From positions 310,001 to 374,000 of the forward strand of contig NZ_MEJH01000003.1 of assembly GCF_001953635.1 (NCBI RefSeq): a stretch of DNA of 64,000 nt, in the 5' to 3' direction. Positions 46,948-55,252 of the stretch are shown here, one piece after another. The notes beneath the pieces are model-generated. The model was not told the origin of the DNA, made no database searches, and worked only from the letters and a program-made list of their open reading frames with translations. The translations under genes and the position numbers were made by a program. The stretch's first letter is position 1, and the number at the start of each line of letters is the position of its first letter. The DNA is from Alteromonas abrolhosensis (GTDB taxonomy: Bacteria > Pseudomonadota > Gammaproteobacteria > Enterobacterales > Alteromonadaceae).

Positions 46948-47580
46948 ATGAAAAAGTTTGCAGTAATGTTTGTCATGGCAATGCTTTTGCCACTAACAGC
47001 CTGCGCTCAAGAGCCGGCGTCTAAATGGAAAGAAGGTACTCACTATACTGTGCTTGATAAAGAAGCTACAGATAAGCCAGTAATTACAGAATATTTCTCA
47101 TTTTGGTGCCCTCACTGCTTCCAGTTCGAGCCAATCGTTGCACAAATTAAAGAAAAGAAAAGCGACGGTACTAAATTCAATAAAGTACACGTTAATTTTA
47201 TGCGCTTCACTGGTCCTGAAGTTCAGGACGATGCGACTAAAGCCATGCTAATTGCTCGCGCGATGAAGCAAGAAGACGCAATGAATGCAGCAATCTTTAA
47301 CTATATCCACAAGCAACGTGCATCTATCACAGGTTTGAAAGACCTTCGCAATATCTTCGTTGTGAACGGTGTAGACGGTGAAGAGTTTGATAAAATGGCT
47401 AAAAGCTTTGGCGTAAATAGCATGGTACGTAAGAATCAACAGCAAATTGATGAGTATCGTGAGCACTTAACTGGTGTGCCAAGCTTCATCATCAACGGTA
47501 AATATCAACCTACATTTACCGCTGACATGACCTTTGACGATATCGCAGATCTAATCGTGTGGTTATCTGAACAGAAATAA
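46948..47580 (+). CDS. dsbA: DsbA-family thiol:disulfide oxidoreductase
   Basis: 210 residues from ATG 46948. The thioredoxin fold with helical insert shows the active site FWCPHCFQF (Cys54-Pro-His-Cys57) and the cis-proline loop TGVPSFIING, both typical of DsbA. It introduces disulfides into exported proteins, with DsbB regenerating it. The signal MKKFAVMFVMAMLLPLTAC has a lipobox-like LTAC at Cys19 followed by Ala, so lipidation is possible. AGGA lies ten bases upstream; an in-frame TTG at 46927 is rejected. Confidence 0.92.
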   Translation: MKKFAVMFVMAMLLPLTACAQEPASKWKEGTHYTVLDKEATDKPVITEYFSFWCPHCFQFEPIVAQIKEKKSDGTKFNKVHVNFMRFTGPEVQDDATKAMLIARAMKQEDAMNAAIFNYIHKQRASITGLKDLRNIFVVNGVDGEEFDKMAKSFGVNSMVRKNQQQIDEYREHLTGVPSFIINGKYQPTFTADMTFDDIADLIVWLSEQK

Positions 47581-47623
47581 TTTGGTTAATAATTTAGCCA
47601 CTCATTATACTTTGAATAATTAA

Positions 47624-47648
47624 ATGGGCGCTCAGGCGCCCATTTTTA
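47624..47648 (+). terminator. Intrinsic terminator after dsbA
   Basis: ATGGGCGC, loop TCAG, GCGCCCAT then a T-run, 43 bp after the dsbA stop. Confidence 0.9.
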
Positions 47649-47666
47649 CGCCTTGGAGAATCCCCA

Positions 47667-48257
47667 ATGTATGCTGTAAGCGAGTTCGCTGACTTTATTT
47701 GTGAGCTTGACCAACTAAAAGCGGTAAAACGTCAAATCACCCTTCCCTGTGATAACTATCGACAAGAAAACTCCGCAGAGCACAGCTGGCATGTTGCGCT
47801 AATGGCCAATATGTTAAGCGAGTACGCGGTAAAACCCATCGATGTGACACGCGTCATTCGCATGATCCTTATTCACGATATTGTGGAGATCGATGCAGGC
47901 GATATGTTTGCTTTCAATCATCCAAACGACCATGACGCACAAGCCGAAAAAGAAGTGGCCGCTGCAAAGCGCATCTTTGGTTTATTGCCGAGTCCACTTG
48001 ATAATGAAATGCTCGAGCTATGGCTTGAATTTGAAGCTGCAGAAACCGCTGATGCGGAATTTGCCAAATCAATGGACCGCGTACTTCCCGTTTTTCAAAA
48101 TATGAAGGACAACGGGGGAAGCTGGAAACGCCACGGTATTGCAAGAGAGAAAATTGAAAAGCGTAATGCCCACTTAAAGTCTTGCGCACCGGCGCTGTGG
48201 GACTACGTTATGCAGCAGCTTGATGTGGCTGTTGAAAAAGGCTGGCTAAGTCAATAA
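47667..48257 (+). CDS. HD-domain 5'-deoxynucleotidase-like protein (YfbR/HDDC2 type)
   Basis: 196 residues with HD-phosphohydrolase motifs: ENSAEHSWHVALMA (His39), ILIHDIVEIDAGD (His70-Asp71) and a later Asp in AEFAKSMDRVLP. This matches the YfbR/HDDC2 group, which dephosphorylates deoxynucleoside monophosphates. GGAG lies eight bases before the ATG. Single gene between the dsbA terminator and the convergent porin. Confidence 0.88.
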   Translation: MYAVSEFADFICELDQLKAVKRQITLPCDNYRQENSAEHSWHVALMANMLSEYAVKPIDVTRVIRMILIHDIVEIDAGDMFAFNHPNDHDAQAEKEVAAAKRIFGLLPSPLDNEMLELWLEFEAAETADAEFAKSMDRVLPVFQNMKDNGGSWKRHGIAREKIEKRNAHLKSCAPALWDYVMQQLDVAVEKGWLSQ

Positions 48258-48315
48258 CGACTCAGCCAGACCTAAGGTATCAATCACACCACAACGGTGT
48301 AATAGGGCGTTGTAA

Positions 48316-49536
48316 TTAAAAGCGTGTACCAATCCACATCCAGAAGCGATTGGTATCCACTTTTATATCTCCCGCATCGTAAGTGCCGTACTTGATGCCG
48401 AAATCATACTTTCCCGCAAACTTCTTCGTATATTGCACGTTAATTTCACTACCTAAATCGTCCGCACCATTGCTGCTGTCGTCAGCGCTGAAGTCATGGT
48501 AAGCCAACAACCATTTACCACCGGCTAAACCACCAGACAATGAAAACTTAAGATCTTTTAAGCCCTGTTCAGGCGTGCCCAAAAACTGATCAGTCCAACC
48601 GTTGAATTTGTGCAGCGTGGCTAGCGGCGTTGCAAATCCGTACAACCCGTCGTCTGAGCCCAATATTTCGTAATCAACCTTAGCCGTCACGCCAGAGAGC
48701 GTGGCTGCGACGTACGCATTCAAATAAGAGGCGTCAAAGTCGGTGGCCGCTTCGCCCGCGCCAGCTTCGCTTGACTGTGTGGCAAACTCAGCACCGTAAG
48801 CCCAATTAACGCTGTCACCTTTCATCTTTCCATCATAGCTCACACCATAAGTATCCAACGCGTTGTCTGTATCGTTGTCCACCTCTAATAGGTAAGCATA
48901 AGCCACAAATTTGCCGATTTTAGATGTATAGGTGGCATGAAGAATATGATCTTTAGAATCTAAATCTGCCGCTTCTGCGAAAATACGGTTGCGTTTGTAC
49001 AGATAGCTATAAAATAGCGCTAGATTGTCGGTCGCCGCATATTTTGCGCTTACTGCATCGAAGGTCTGGCGGTCTTGTCGCCAGCCAACGTGGCCAACAA
49101 ATCGATGGTCATCCAACGTAATCACTTGTCGCCCTACTCTGGCGGTAAAATTATCCGTCTTATATTGAATAAAAGCTTGGTCAACTTCGGTGGTTTCAGG
49201 GTCGGCAATGACCGAGTACTCACCCACGTTAAAGCCCGTGGGCCCTACGGTAAACTCATCTTGCCCCAATACAATGCGGCTATCTTCAACCTCGGCTGTA
49301 AACGAGAAGCCATTAACACTACCCGAGCTAAACCCCAAACGGGTGCGCAAAGTCAGTGCACTTGCATCTTCTAATGCATTATCTTGATCAACAGATTCAT
49401 AACGTAAATTCAGGTCCGCCCATGCTTTTGAATCACTAAGGGCGGCGTGAATATCGGCAGCCATTACGCTGCCGCCTAGTACTGTCATAACAGATGCCGC
49501 CAGCATCTTGATGCCAAAGTTTTGTAACGTGTTCAT
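48316..49536 (-). CDS. Outer-membrane porin in the nitrate transport operon
   Basis: 406 residues: signal peptide (SVMTVLGGSVMAADI), then a beta-barrel with many alternating strands such as FTARVGRQVITLDDHRFVGHVGWRQDRQTFDAV, resembling alginate-export-like porins, and ending FWMWIGTRF (terminal Phe). AGGGA precedes the ATG. It lies 129 bp after nrtC on the same strand without a clear terminator between, so it may belong to the nitrate transporter transcript and serve nitrate or cyanate entry; this is inference from position. Confidence 0.82.
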   Translation of the reverse strand: MNTLQNFGIKMLAASVMTVLGGSVMAADIHAALSDSKAWADLNLRYESVDQDNALEDASALTLRTRLGFSSGSVNGFSFTAEVEDSRIVLGQDEFTVGPTGFNVGEYSVIADPETTEVDQAFIQYKTDNFTARVGRQVITLDDHRFVGHVGWRQDRQTFDAVSAKYAATDNLALFYSYLYKRNRIFAEAADLDSKDHILHATYTSKIGKFVAYAYLLEVDNDTDNALDTYGVSYDGKMKGDSVNWAYGAEFATQSSEAGAGEAATDFDASYLNAYVAATLSGVTAKVDYEILGSDDGLYGFATPLATLHKFNGWTDQFLGTPEQGLKDLKFSLSGGLAGGKWLLAYHDFSADDSSNGADDLGSEINVQYTKKFAGKYDFGIKYGTYDAGDIKVDTNRFWMWIGTRF

Positions 49537-49665
49537 GTGTATTCCCTATCGGTATTGGTTTTTATTAGTCAACACTTACCCAGCCAGCATTAGAATGCCG
49601 GTTGAAAAGTACTGGTTTTGGTTGGTGGCGGAAAAGGCTTCCGTCTTAGTCAGGTGCCGATAAAG

Positions 49666-50568
49666 CTAGGCGGCATCTGATTTCTTAGCGTCTTTTTTTT
49701 CAGATGACACCCCGCTGGGTTTTGCTTGTTGTTGCGATTGTTTGTTAGTAGTTGGCGCTTGGTTTGCGCGTGACGAAACGGTTTCAATCTTCTTTTGTTT
49801 GTCGTAAAGAAAGGTTAAGACTTCATGTCTGTAGTGGTTGTACTGCTTGTTATCTGCAAGTGCTAATCTATCTCGTGGACGCGGCAACTCAATATTTAGA
49901 ATTTCGCCAATGGTGGCCGCTGGGCCGTTATTCATCATAACAATGCGGTCTGATAGCAATACCGCTTCATCCACATCATGAGTAATCATAATAACCGTGT
50001 TACCCAAATCAGCATGAATTTCCATTAGCGAGTCTTGAAGGTGAGCGCGAGTTAGGGCGTCTAGCGCACCGAACGGTTCATCCATTAGCAGCACTTTTGG
50101 CTCCATTGCCAACGCTCGTGCAATGCCCACTCGCTGTTTCATACCACCTGATATTTCACTGGGTAATTTATCAAGGGCGTGGGTCATGTGCACAAGCTCT
50201 AGGTTGTGCATGATCCAGTCACGCATCTCGTTTTTACTCTTGCCTCTCATGGTCGATTTTACGGCTAGCTCAACATTTTTGTATACCGTAAGCCAAGGTA
50301 ATAAAGAATGGTTTTGAAAGACTACTGCGCGTTCAGGTCCAGGCTGCTTCACTTCTGCGCCATCTAAAATTACGCCGCCGGTAGTAGCTTGGTGCAAACC
50401 TGCGACGATATTCAGCACCGTTGATTTACCGCAGCCCGAATGGCCAATTAACGACACAAATTCACCTTTACTGATTTTAAGATTCACATCTTGAAGCGCA
50501 GTAAAGGGCCCCTTCGGTGTGGGGAAGTCGATACCCACCTGCTCTAACTCTAAGTGTTTAGTGTGCAT
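49666..50568 (-). CDS. nrtC: Nitrate/nitrite ABC transporter ATPase
   Basis: 300 residues. Walker A GHSGCGKST, Q loop, signature SEISGGMKQRVGIA, Walker B VLLMDEPFGALD and the H loop ITHDVDEA are all present. It matches the NrtD/TauB-type ATPases of nitrate/taurine transporters. It lacks the fused substrate-binding-like domain of cyanobacterial NrtC. The C-terminal 45 residues form a Gln/Lys/Ser-rich tail with no known role. AGGAG precedes the ATG; nrtB ends 16 bp upstream. Confidence 0.9.
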   Translation of the reverse strand: MHTKHLELEQVGIDFPTPKGPFTALQDVNLKISKGEFVSLIGHSGCGKSTVLNIVAGLHQATTGGVILDGAEVKQPGPERAVVFQNHSLLPWLTVYKNVELAVKSTMRGKSKNEMRDWIMHNLELVHMTHALDKLPSEISGGMKQRVGIARALAMEPKVLLMDEPFGALDALTRAHLQDSLMEIHADLGNTVIMITHDVDEAVLLSDRIVMMNNGPAATIGEILNIELPRPRDRLALADNKQYNHYRHEVLTFLYDKQKKIETVSSRANQAPTTNKQSQQQAKPSGVSSEKKDAKKSDAA

Positions 50569-50584
50569 AAAATTCTCCTCAAAA

Positions 50585-51580
50585 TTAGCGTAGTACGCTC
50601 GACTTGTCCCAGCTTACAGCGCGCTGAATCGATAACATTAAGCGGTCTAGTACAAAGCCAATAGCGCCAATGGTGAGCACTGCGACCATGATTCTCGCTA
50701 GCGACTCCGAACTACCGTTTTGAAATTCATCCCACACAAACTTTCCTAGACCCGGGTTTTGGGCGAGCATTTCTGCTGCAATCAGTACCATCCAGCCAAT
50801 ACCCAGCGACAATCTAAGTCCCGTAAAAATCATGGGAATAGAAGATGGAAGTACTATTTTGGTGAGATGCGCAAAGGGCGTAAGACGCAATACTTTACTT
50901 ACGTTGATTAGGTCTTTATCAATATTGGAAACGCCTACAGCGGTGTTAATAAGAGTTGGCCATAAACAACAAAGCGAAACCGTAAAGGCAGAGGTGACAA
51001 ATGATTTAGAAAACGCCGGGTCATCGCTAACATAAAGGGCACTTACTACCATAGTCACCAGCGGCAGCCACGCTAGTGGTGAAACTGGCTTGAACAACTG
51101 GATGAGCGGATTTATTGCAGTGTAGGCGGATTTACTTAAACCACATAATATTCCCACAGGAACCGCTATAATCGATGCAATAAGGAACCCCACCATGACG
51201 GTGTAAAGGCTTGTCCAAATTTGGTCAAAGAAGGTGGGCGCACCGGTGAACTCTCTGATTTTTGGCTGATAAGTGGGGTCTTGCGCTACACGCGCTGCAT
51301 TTCTTGCTTCTTGACGTTGATAAAATGCATCCGCCTTTTCACGCTGTGCAATATGCTCGTCAATTAACGCACCTGCCTGCTCAAAAACTTGTGCTGGCCC
51401 TGGGAACTGCCCCAGCGACGTGTCGATACTTTTTGCAACACCATTCCAAATCGCCAAGAACATTAGCAAGCCGATAACAGGCAACAGCAACGCAGGCGTG
51501 GATTGATATAAACGGCTCAACACAGAGTTGGCGTTTGACGGCGACGATGGAAGGCGAAGAATGGTTGTCATCTTGCTCAT
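50585..51580 (-). CDS. nrtB: Nitrate ABC transporter permease
   Basis: 331 residues from ATG 51580 (AGGAG six bases upstream; a longer frame to 51598 is rejected). Membrane permease of the BPD type: a TM near the N-terminus (ALLLPVIGLLMFLAIWNGV), a periplasmic segment of about 80 residues, then five more TMs with the ATPase-contact loop GLRLSLGIGWMVLIAAEML. It pairs with NrtA and NrtC to import nitrate. Confidence 0.92.
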   Translation of the reverse strand: MSKMTTILRLPSSPSNANSVLSRLYQSTPALLLPVIGLLMFLAIWNGVAKSIDTSLGQFPGPAQVFEQAGALIDEHIAQREKADAFYQRQEARNAARVAQDPTYQPKIREFTGAPTFFDQIWTSLYTVMVGFLIASIIAVPVGILCGLSKSAYTAINPLIQLFKPVSPLAWLPLVTMVVSALYVSDDPAFSKSFVTSAFTVSLCCLWPTLINTAVGVSNIDKDLINVSKVLRLTPFAHLTKIVLPSSIPMIFTGLRLSLGIGWMVLIAAEMLAQNPGLGKFVWDEFQNGSSESLARIMVAVLTIGAIGFVLDRLMLSIQRAVSWDKSSVLR

Positions 51581-51668
51581 TGCTTGCTCCTGACACATGA
51601 TGTGCGCTATTGCGCGGTTTATGCCCCGCCCTAGTTAGAACTGAAGGCGGGGCCATTGAACCTGACAC

Positions 51669-53078
51669 TTACAGTACAGTGTCGCCCTTAAGTCCTATCT
51701 TAAATTGCTCTAAGTATGCGTTAGGTTTGCTTCCATCAAACGTCACGCCATCAATGAACTCGCTCTGAGGCGGCTTGTAGCCTGTTTCCGTTCCAAACTC
51801 AGGGAAATCAGACGCTTTAGCTTTACCTTCGGCAATTAGTGCTTTAGCTGCCTGAGCATAAACCTCAGGTTTGTAGACTTTTTTAGCTGTTTCTTTATAC
51901 CAATCGTCAGACTTTGCTTCTGAAATCTGGCCCCAGCGGCGCATTTGTGTGAGGTACCAAATAGCATCACTGTAGTATGGGTAAGTGGCGTTGTAGCGGA
52001 AGAACACATTAAAATCAGGCACGTCACGCTTGTCACCTTTCTCGTATTCGAAAGTGCCTGTCATGCTGTTAGCCAGTACGTTTTCATCCGCACCTACGTA
52101 GTTACTCTTGGCAAGAATCTTTACCGCTTCAGGGCGGTTAGCATTGTCATTCTCATCCAGCCACATTGCCGCACGAATGAGTGCTTTAACCACACGAATG
52201 TGAGTATTAGGGTATTTTTCTGCCCAGCCTTGGCTTACGCCGAACACTTTTTCAGGGTTATTTTTCCAAATTTCGTAATCGGTGATCACAGGTACACCAA
52301 TACCTTTGAATACTGCCTGTTGGTTCCACGGTTCGCCCACGCAGTAGCCATAGATAGTGCCGGCTTCCAGCGTGGCAGGCATTTGCGGTGGAGGTGTTAC
52401 AGACAACAGTGCCTGAGCGTCTATTTGACCTGCTGTGTCACCTTTATGCGGCGCATAATATCCAGGGTGAATTCCACCTGCCGCTAGCCAATAGCGTAGC
52501 TCGTAGTTGTGCGTAGAAACCGGAAAGACCATCCCCATGTTGAACGGCTTTCCTGCGTTGCGGTATTCATCAACCACTGGCTTTAAATAATCGGCCTTAA
52601 TGGGATGTACTGGCTTGCCATTTTCCTGAGGAATATGCGCCTTCATTTTGTCCCAAATTTCATTAGAAACGGTAATACCATTACCGTTGAGATCCATGCT
52701 GAACGCTGTTACCACATGCGATTCCGTACCGAAACCAATGGTGGCGCCAAGGGGCTGACCAGCCAACATGTGGGCGCCATCTAATTGGCCGTCAATTACG
52801 CGGTCAAGCAGTACTTTCCAGTTAGCCTGTGCTTCTAACGTAACGTAAAGCCCCTCGTCTTCAAAAAAGCCTTTTTCATAAGCCACAGCCAGTGGCGCCA
52901 TATCAGTCAGCTTGATAAAGCCAAATTTAAGTTCTTCCTTTTCAGGCCAGCCTATCGCTGGAGCCTGTGCTGCCACACTTGCAGAAAAACTTGTTACAGT
53001 GACGGCAAGTGCTGCACATACTCCAGCACTCGCCGTTCGAAAGCGTTTTAGCAGTGATGTTGTCTTTAACCCAGTCAT
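51669..53078 (-). CDS. nrtA: Nitrate-binding protein of the NrtA/CmpA family
   Basis: 469 residues with a signal peptide ([22 protein letters not shown]). The NrtA/CmpA binding fold shows [69 protein letters not shown] and [18 protein letters not shown]. Binds nitrate (or nitrite) in the periplasm. The anchor Cys of cyanobacterial NrtA is not seen, so it is probably soluble. First gene of nrtABC; a strong terminator lies in its leader and a sigma-54 promoter further upstream. GAGGA precedes the ATG. Confidence 0.92.
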   Translation of the reverse strand: MTGLKTTSLLKRFRTASAGVCAALAVTVTSFSASVAAQAPAIGWPEKEELKFGFIKLTDMAPLAVAYEKGFFEDEGLYVTLEAQANWKVLLDRVIDGQLDGAHMLAGQPLGATIGFGTESHVVTAFSMDLNGNGITVSNEIWDKMKAHIPQENGKPVHPIKADYLKPVVDEYRNAGKPFNMGMVFPVSTHNYELRYWLAAGGIHPGYYAPHKGDTAGQIDAQALLSVTPPPQMPATLEAGTIYGYCVGEPWNQQAVFKGIGVPVITDYEIWKNNPEKVFGVSQGWAEKYPNTHIRVVKALIRAAMWLDENDNANRPEAVKILAKSNYVGADENVLANSMTGTFEYEKGDKRDVPDFNVFFRYNATYPYYSDAIWYLTQMRRWGQISEAKSDDWYKETAKKVYKPEVYAQAAKALIAEGKAKASDFPEFGTETGYKPPQSEFIDGVTFDGSKPNAYLEQFKIGLKGDTVL

Positions 53079-53440
53079 ACGTGTTCCTCGTAGCCAAAAA
53101 AAAACCCACCAGCTTACGACGTATAACCGTCGAGCATGGTGGGCTTCGTTGCCGTGTTTGTAATATCGGAGTTCTTACAAACGCATCAAGTTGTTAATGG
53201 TAAGTCAGGAATTCCCGCTCACACACCTCATCTTTAAGGGAGGTTTATTAAAAGCTTTAGCTTATAAAACCATCTTTGTTTTTATTATTATTCACTTGCC
53301 ATAAATGCCGGAGATGATGATGCTTCCTTACCGCTCTCCGCTGAATCCTATTTGTTTACCCTATGGTAAGTGTTGTGCATTCCACTCTGCCATCGCATTT
53401 GTGTTAGCACCCGTTGCTTTATACAGCAACGTTGTTATTG
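53079..53440 (-). promoter_or_regulatory. Long leader of the nrt operon
   Basis: About 360 bases between the predicted sigma-54 start near 53440 and nrtA. In order on the minus strand it holds a short hairpin ACCTC...GAGGT (53244-53225), a hairpin GTTTGTAA...TTACAAAC (53182-53156), and a strong terminator just before the start codon. This is the layout of nitrate-assimilation leaders controlled by ANTAR antiterminators (NasR, NasT), but I could not match the two-hexaloop ANTAR target. Confidence 0.55.
53096..53144 (-). terminator. Leader terminator (attenuator) in front of nrtA
   Basis: On the minus strand CCCACCA...TGGTGGG with an inner stem GCT-CGACG / CGTCG-AGC and loop GTTATA is followed by nine T. 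It ends 18 bp before the nrtA ATG, so the operon can be expressed only if it is read through. Confidence 0.9.
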
Positions 53441-53451
53441 CATGGATTATT

Positions 53452-53468
53452 TAGCACCCATCGTGCCA
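53452..53468 (-). promoter_or_regulatory. Sigma-54 promoter of the nrt operon
   Basis: On the minus strand TGGCACGATGGGTGCTA: a perfect -24 element TGGCACG and a -12 GTGCT, with GG and GC exactly 10 bp apart. This fits the sigma-54 consensus TGGCACG-N4-TTGCW with one main mismatch. Nitrogen control through NtrC is expected. Confidence 0.75.
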
Positions 53469-53536
53469 GAAATGTAACCATCTAAAATATAAGGAAATTA
53501 GTGAAAAAAGAAAAAGGGTAATGTGATAATTAATTC

Positions 53537-53604
53537 GTTTTGGTGCACCAAAACAGTGGGGGTGTTCAACCTTGGTGCGGGTTTGTTATCACCAAGGTTG
53601 AACA
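53537..53604. repeat. Palindrome and long hairpin upstream of the nrt promoter
   Basis: An 18-bp perfect palindrome GTTTTGGTGCACCAAAAC (53537-53554) lies next to a hairpin with 15-bp perfect arms (53563-53577 and 53590-53604; TGTTCAACCTTGGTG). Both share the phrase TTGGTGC. They lie 70-165 bp upstream of the sigma-54 promoter, where enhancer sites are expected, and also just after the stop of the PAS chemoreceptor gene, where the hairpin could be a terminator without U-run. Confidence 0.7.
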
Positions 53605-53651
53605 AATTGACTTGAAGACGCTAAAGGCTGGCGTACTCGATTAATGACCTT

Positions 53652-54968
53652 CTAGAGTCGTTTGGTAAATTGTCCGATAGCGTTAACCACTTCGTTCGCA
53701 CCGCGCTGTATTTCGCTCATCGCTTCACCTGATTGCGTTGAATACTCTAGCGCTTCACGAGCTTTCTCTTGCCCAGCTTCAATCAGCTGTACCGCATTTT
53801 CGGTAAGCTTTCTGTTTTCCACTACTACATTTACGATTTCTTCTGTTGCGCTACTGGTTCGCGATGCTAACTGTCTTACTTCATCGGCAACGACCGCGAA
53901 ACCACGCCCTTGATCGCCCGCACGGGCAGCTTCAATAGCGGCATTTAGGGCAAGCAGGTTGGTTTGATCAGCGATTCCACTAATACTTTTAACTAGGTCT
54001 GCAACCTTTTGAGATTGCTCATCAAGGTCTTTAATTCCTTCACTCGCATTGCCCATCTGTTTGGTTAATTCATTCATCGCTTTAACAGTAGAGTCAAGTA
54101 CCTGGTTACCCTTGCGTGCTTGCTCACCTGTTTCTTGCGAGATATTAAATGCAACATTGGCAGCTTCAGAAATGGCGAATTCACGTTTCATTTGCTCGGT
54201 GATAACGGTTGCAAACTTAACCACTTTATAAAGATTGCCATCTTCATTTCGTATGGGGTTATACGACGCTTCTAGCCAAACTTCGTTTCCTCGACTGTCG
54301 ATACGCTTATAACGCCCCGACTCTAATTGTCCTTGCGCTAGTCCACGCCAAAACTGCTTGTACTCTTCAGAGTTCGCTTCTTGTTCCGTACAAAAAATCC
54401 GGTGATGCTTTCCGACTATTTGCTCCAACTTGTAGCCCGTACCCTTCAAAAAGTTTTCATTGGCTTTGATGATGGTACCGTCCAAGTTGAATTCTATAAC
54501 TGCAGAAGAGCGATGGAGCGCCGCAATCATGTCTCTAAGTTCGTTGCTATAGGAAATATTGCGGGTTTGCTCAGCCATATAGAAAGCAATGCATTTTACG
54601 TTTCCATAAGCGTCGTCGATGGGCTGTACGATGCCTCTAACCCAAATTTCTTGGCCTTTTGCATTGTTGAAACTAACCGCGCCATGCCAGTGGCGATGAG
54701 TTTTTATCGCGCCTAACATGTCTTGCGTGTCCGCTTTTTTCAGCGCATGTGGGTTCATTAGGCTTTCAAGCGACTTGCCTTCTAGTTCAGAAATCTTAAA
54801 TCCTGTTGCTTGAGCATATAGATCGTTAATCGCACGTATACGGCCTTCTGCGTTTAACTCCATATACAACATTTCTTCGCGAAGCTCTTCCTGAACCGTT
54901 TGATATGCCGCTAGTTCCTTCTCTAAACGTTGGTTTTCGGCTATCAACTCTTTATTTTTGAAAAACAT
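53652..54968 (-). CDS. Soluble PAS-PAS chemoreceptor
   Basis: 438 residues without membrane segments. A short coiled coil (about 1-30) is followed by two PAS domains (about 35-140 and 150-265; [15 protein letters not shown] and [18 protein letters not shown]), each with a PAC-like tail. Next is a short MCP signalling domain with the tip [38 protein letters not shown]. It resembles BdlA/Aer-2-like cytosolic receptors that may sense redox state or a bound cofactor. The MCP part is short and ends soon after the hairpin (FTKRL). A GCCGGTAA element at 55011-55004 suggests FliA control, but its -35 is poor. Confidence 0.9.
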   Translation of the reverse strand: MFFKNKELIAENQRLEKELAAYQTVQEELREEMLYMELNAEGRIRAINDLYAQATGFKISELEGKSLESLMNPHALKKADTQDMLGAIKTHRHWHGAVSFNNAKGQEIWVRGIVQPIDDAYGNVKCIAFYMAEQTRNISYSNELRDMIAALHRSSAVIEFNLDGTIIKANENFLKGTGYKLEQIVGKHHRIFCTEQEANSEEYKQFWRGLAQGQLESGRYKRIDSRGNEVWLEASYNPIRNEDGNLYKVVKFATVITEQMKREFAISEAANVAFNISQETGEQARKGNQVLDSTVKAMNELTKQMGNASEGIKDLDEQSQKVADLVKSISGIADQTNLLALNAAIEAARAGDQGRGFAVVADEVRQLASRTSSATEEIVNVVVENRKLTENAVQLIEAGQEKAREALEYSTQSGEAMSEIQRGANEVVNAIGQFTKRL

Positions 54969-55252
54969 CCTGCGCTCCTAATGAACTTCGTCTCACGCAT
55001 TATTTACCGGCCAGCTTTGCTCATAACAAAGCCTCCCTGACAAAATAGGCATTGGCGTATCACTCTGAAATACGGTTAGTTGTCTGAAACAATAAGCTAA
55101 TTTTTCTTGGTTTCGATTAAAGATAGCAGAGGAAATGAAGTTTATTAGTGAATTACAAAAATAAATTTGAAGTTTTTTTGTTCAAAAACCAAGTTAAATA
55201 GAATTGATGTTCGGATAAATCGAATGAGCAACAATAGGTTGCACAGCGTTAC

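Noticed and set aside
51945..52487. A 180-codon open frame on the plus strand opposite nrtA
   Set aside because: Antisense to a clearly recognised gene, no ribosome site, and a Cys/Val/Phe-rich translation without any family features.
53537..53554. Palindrome considered as a canonical NtrC site
   Set aside because: The half-sites are in the order GGTGC-ACC with no gap, whereas NtrC sites read TGCAC-N5-GTGCA. Kept only as an unassigned palindrome.
55004..55011. FliA -10 (GCCGGTAA) before the PAS chemoreceptor
   Set aside because: The -35 region at 11 bp spacing matches only 3 of 8 bases, so it is mentioned but not listed as a promoter.
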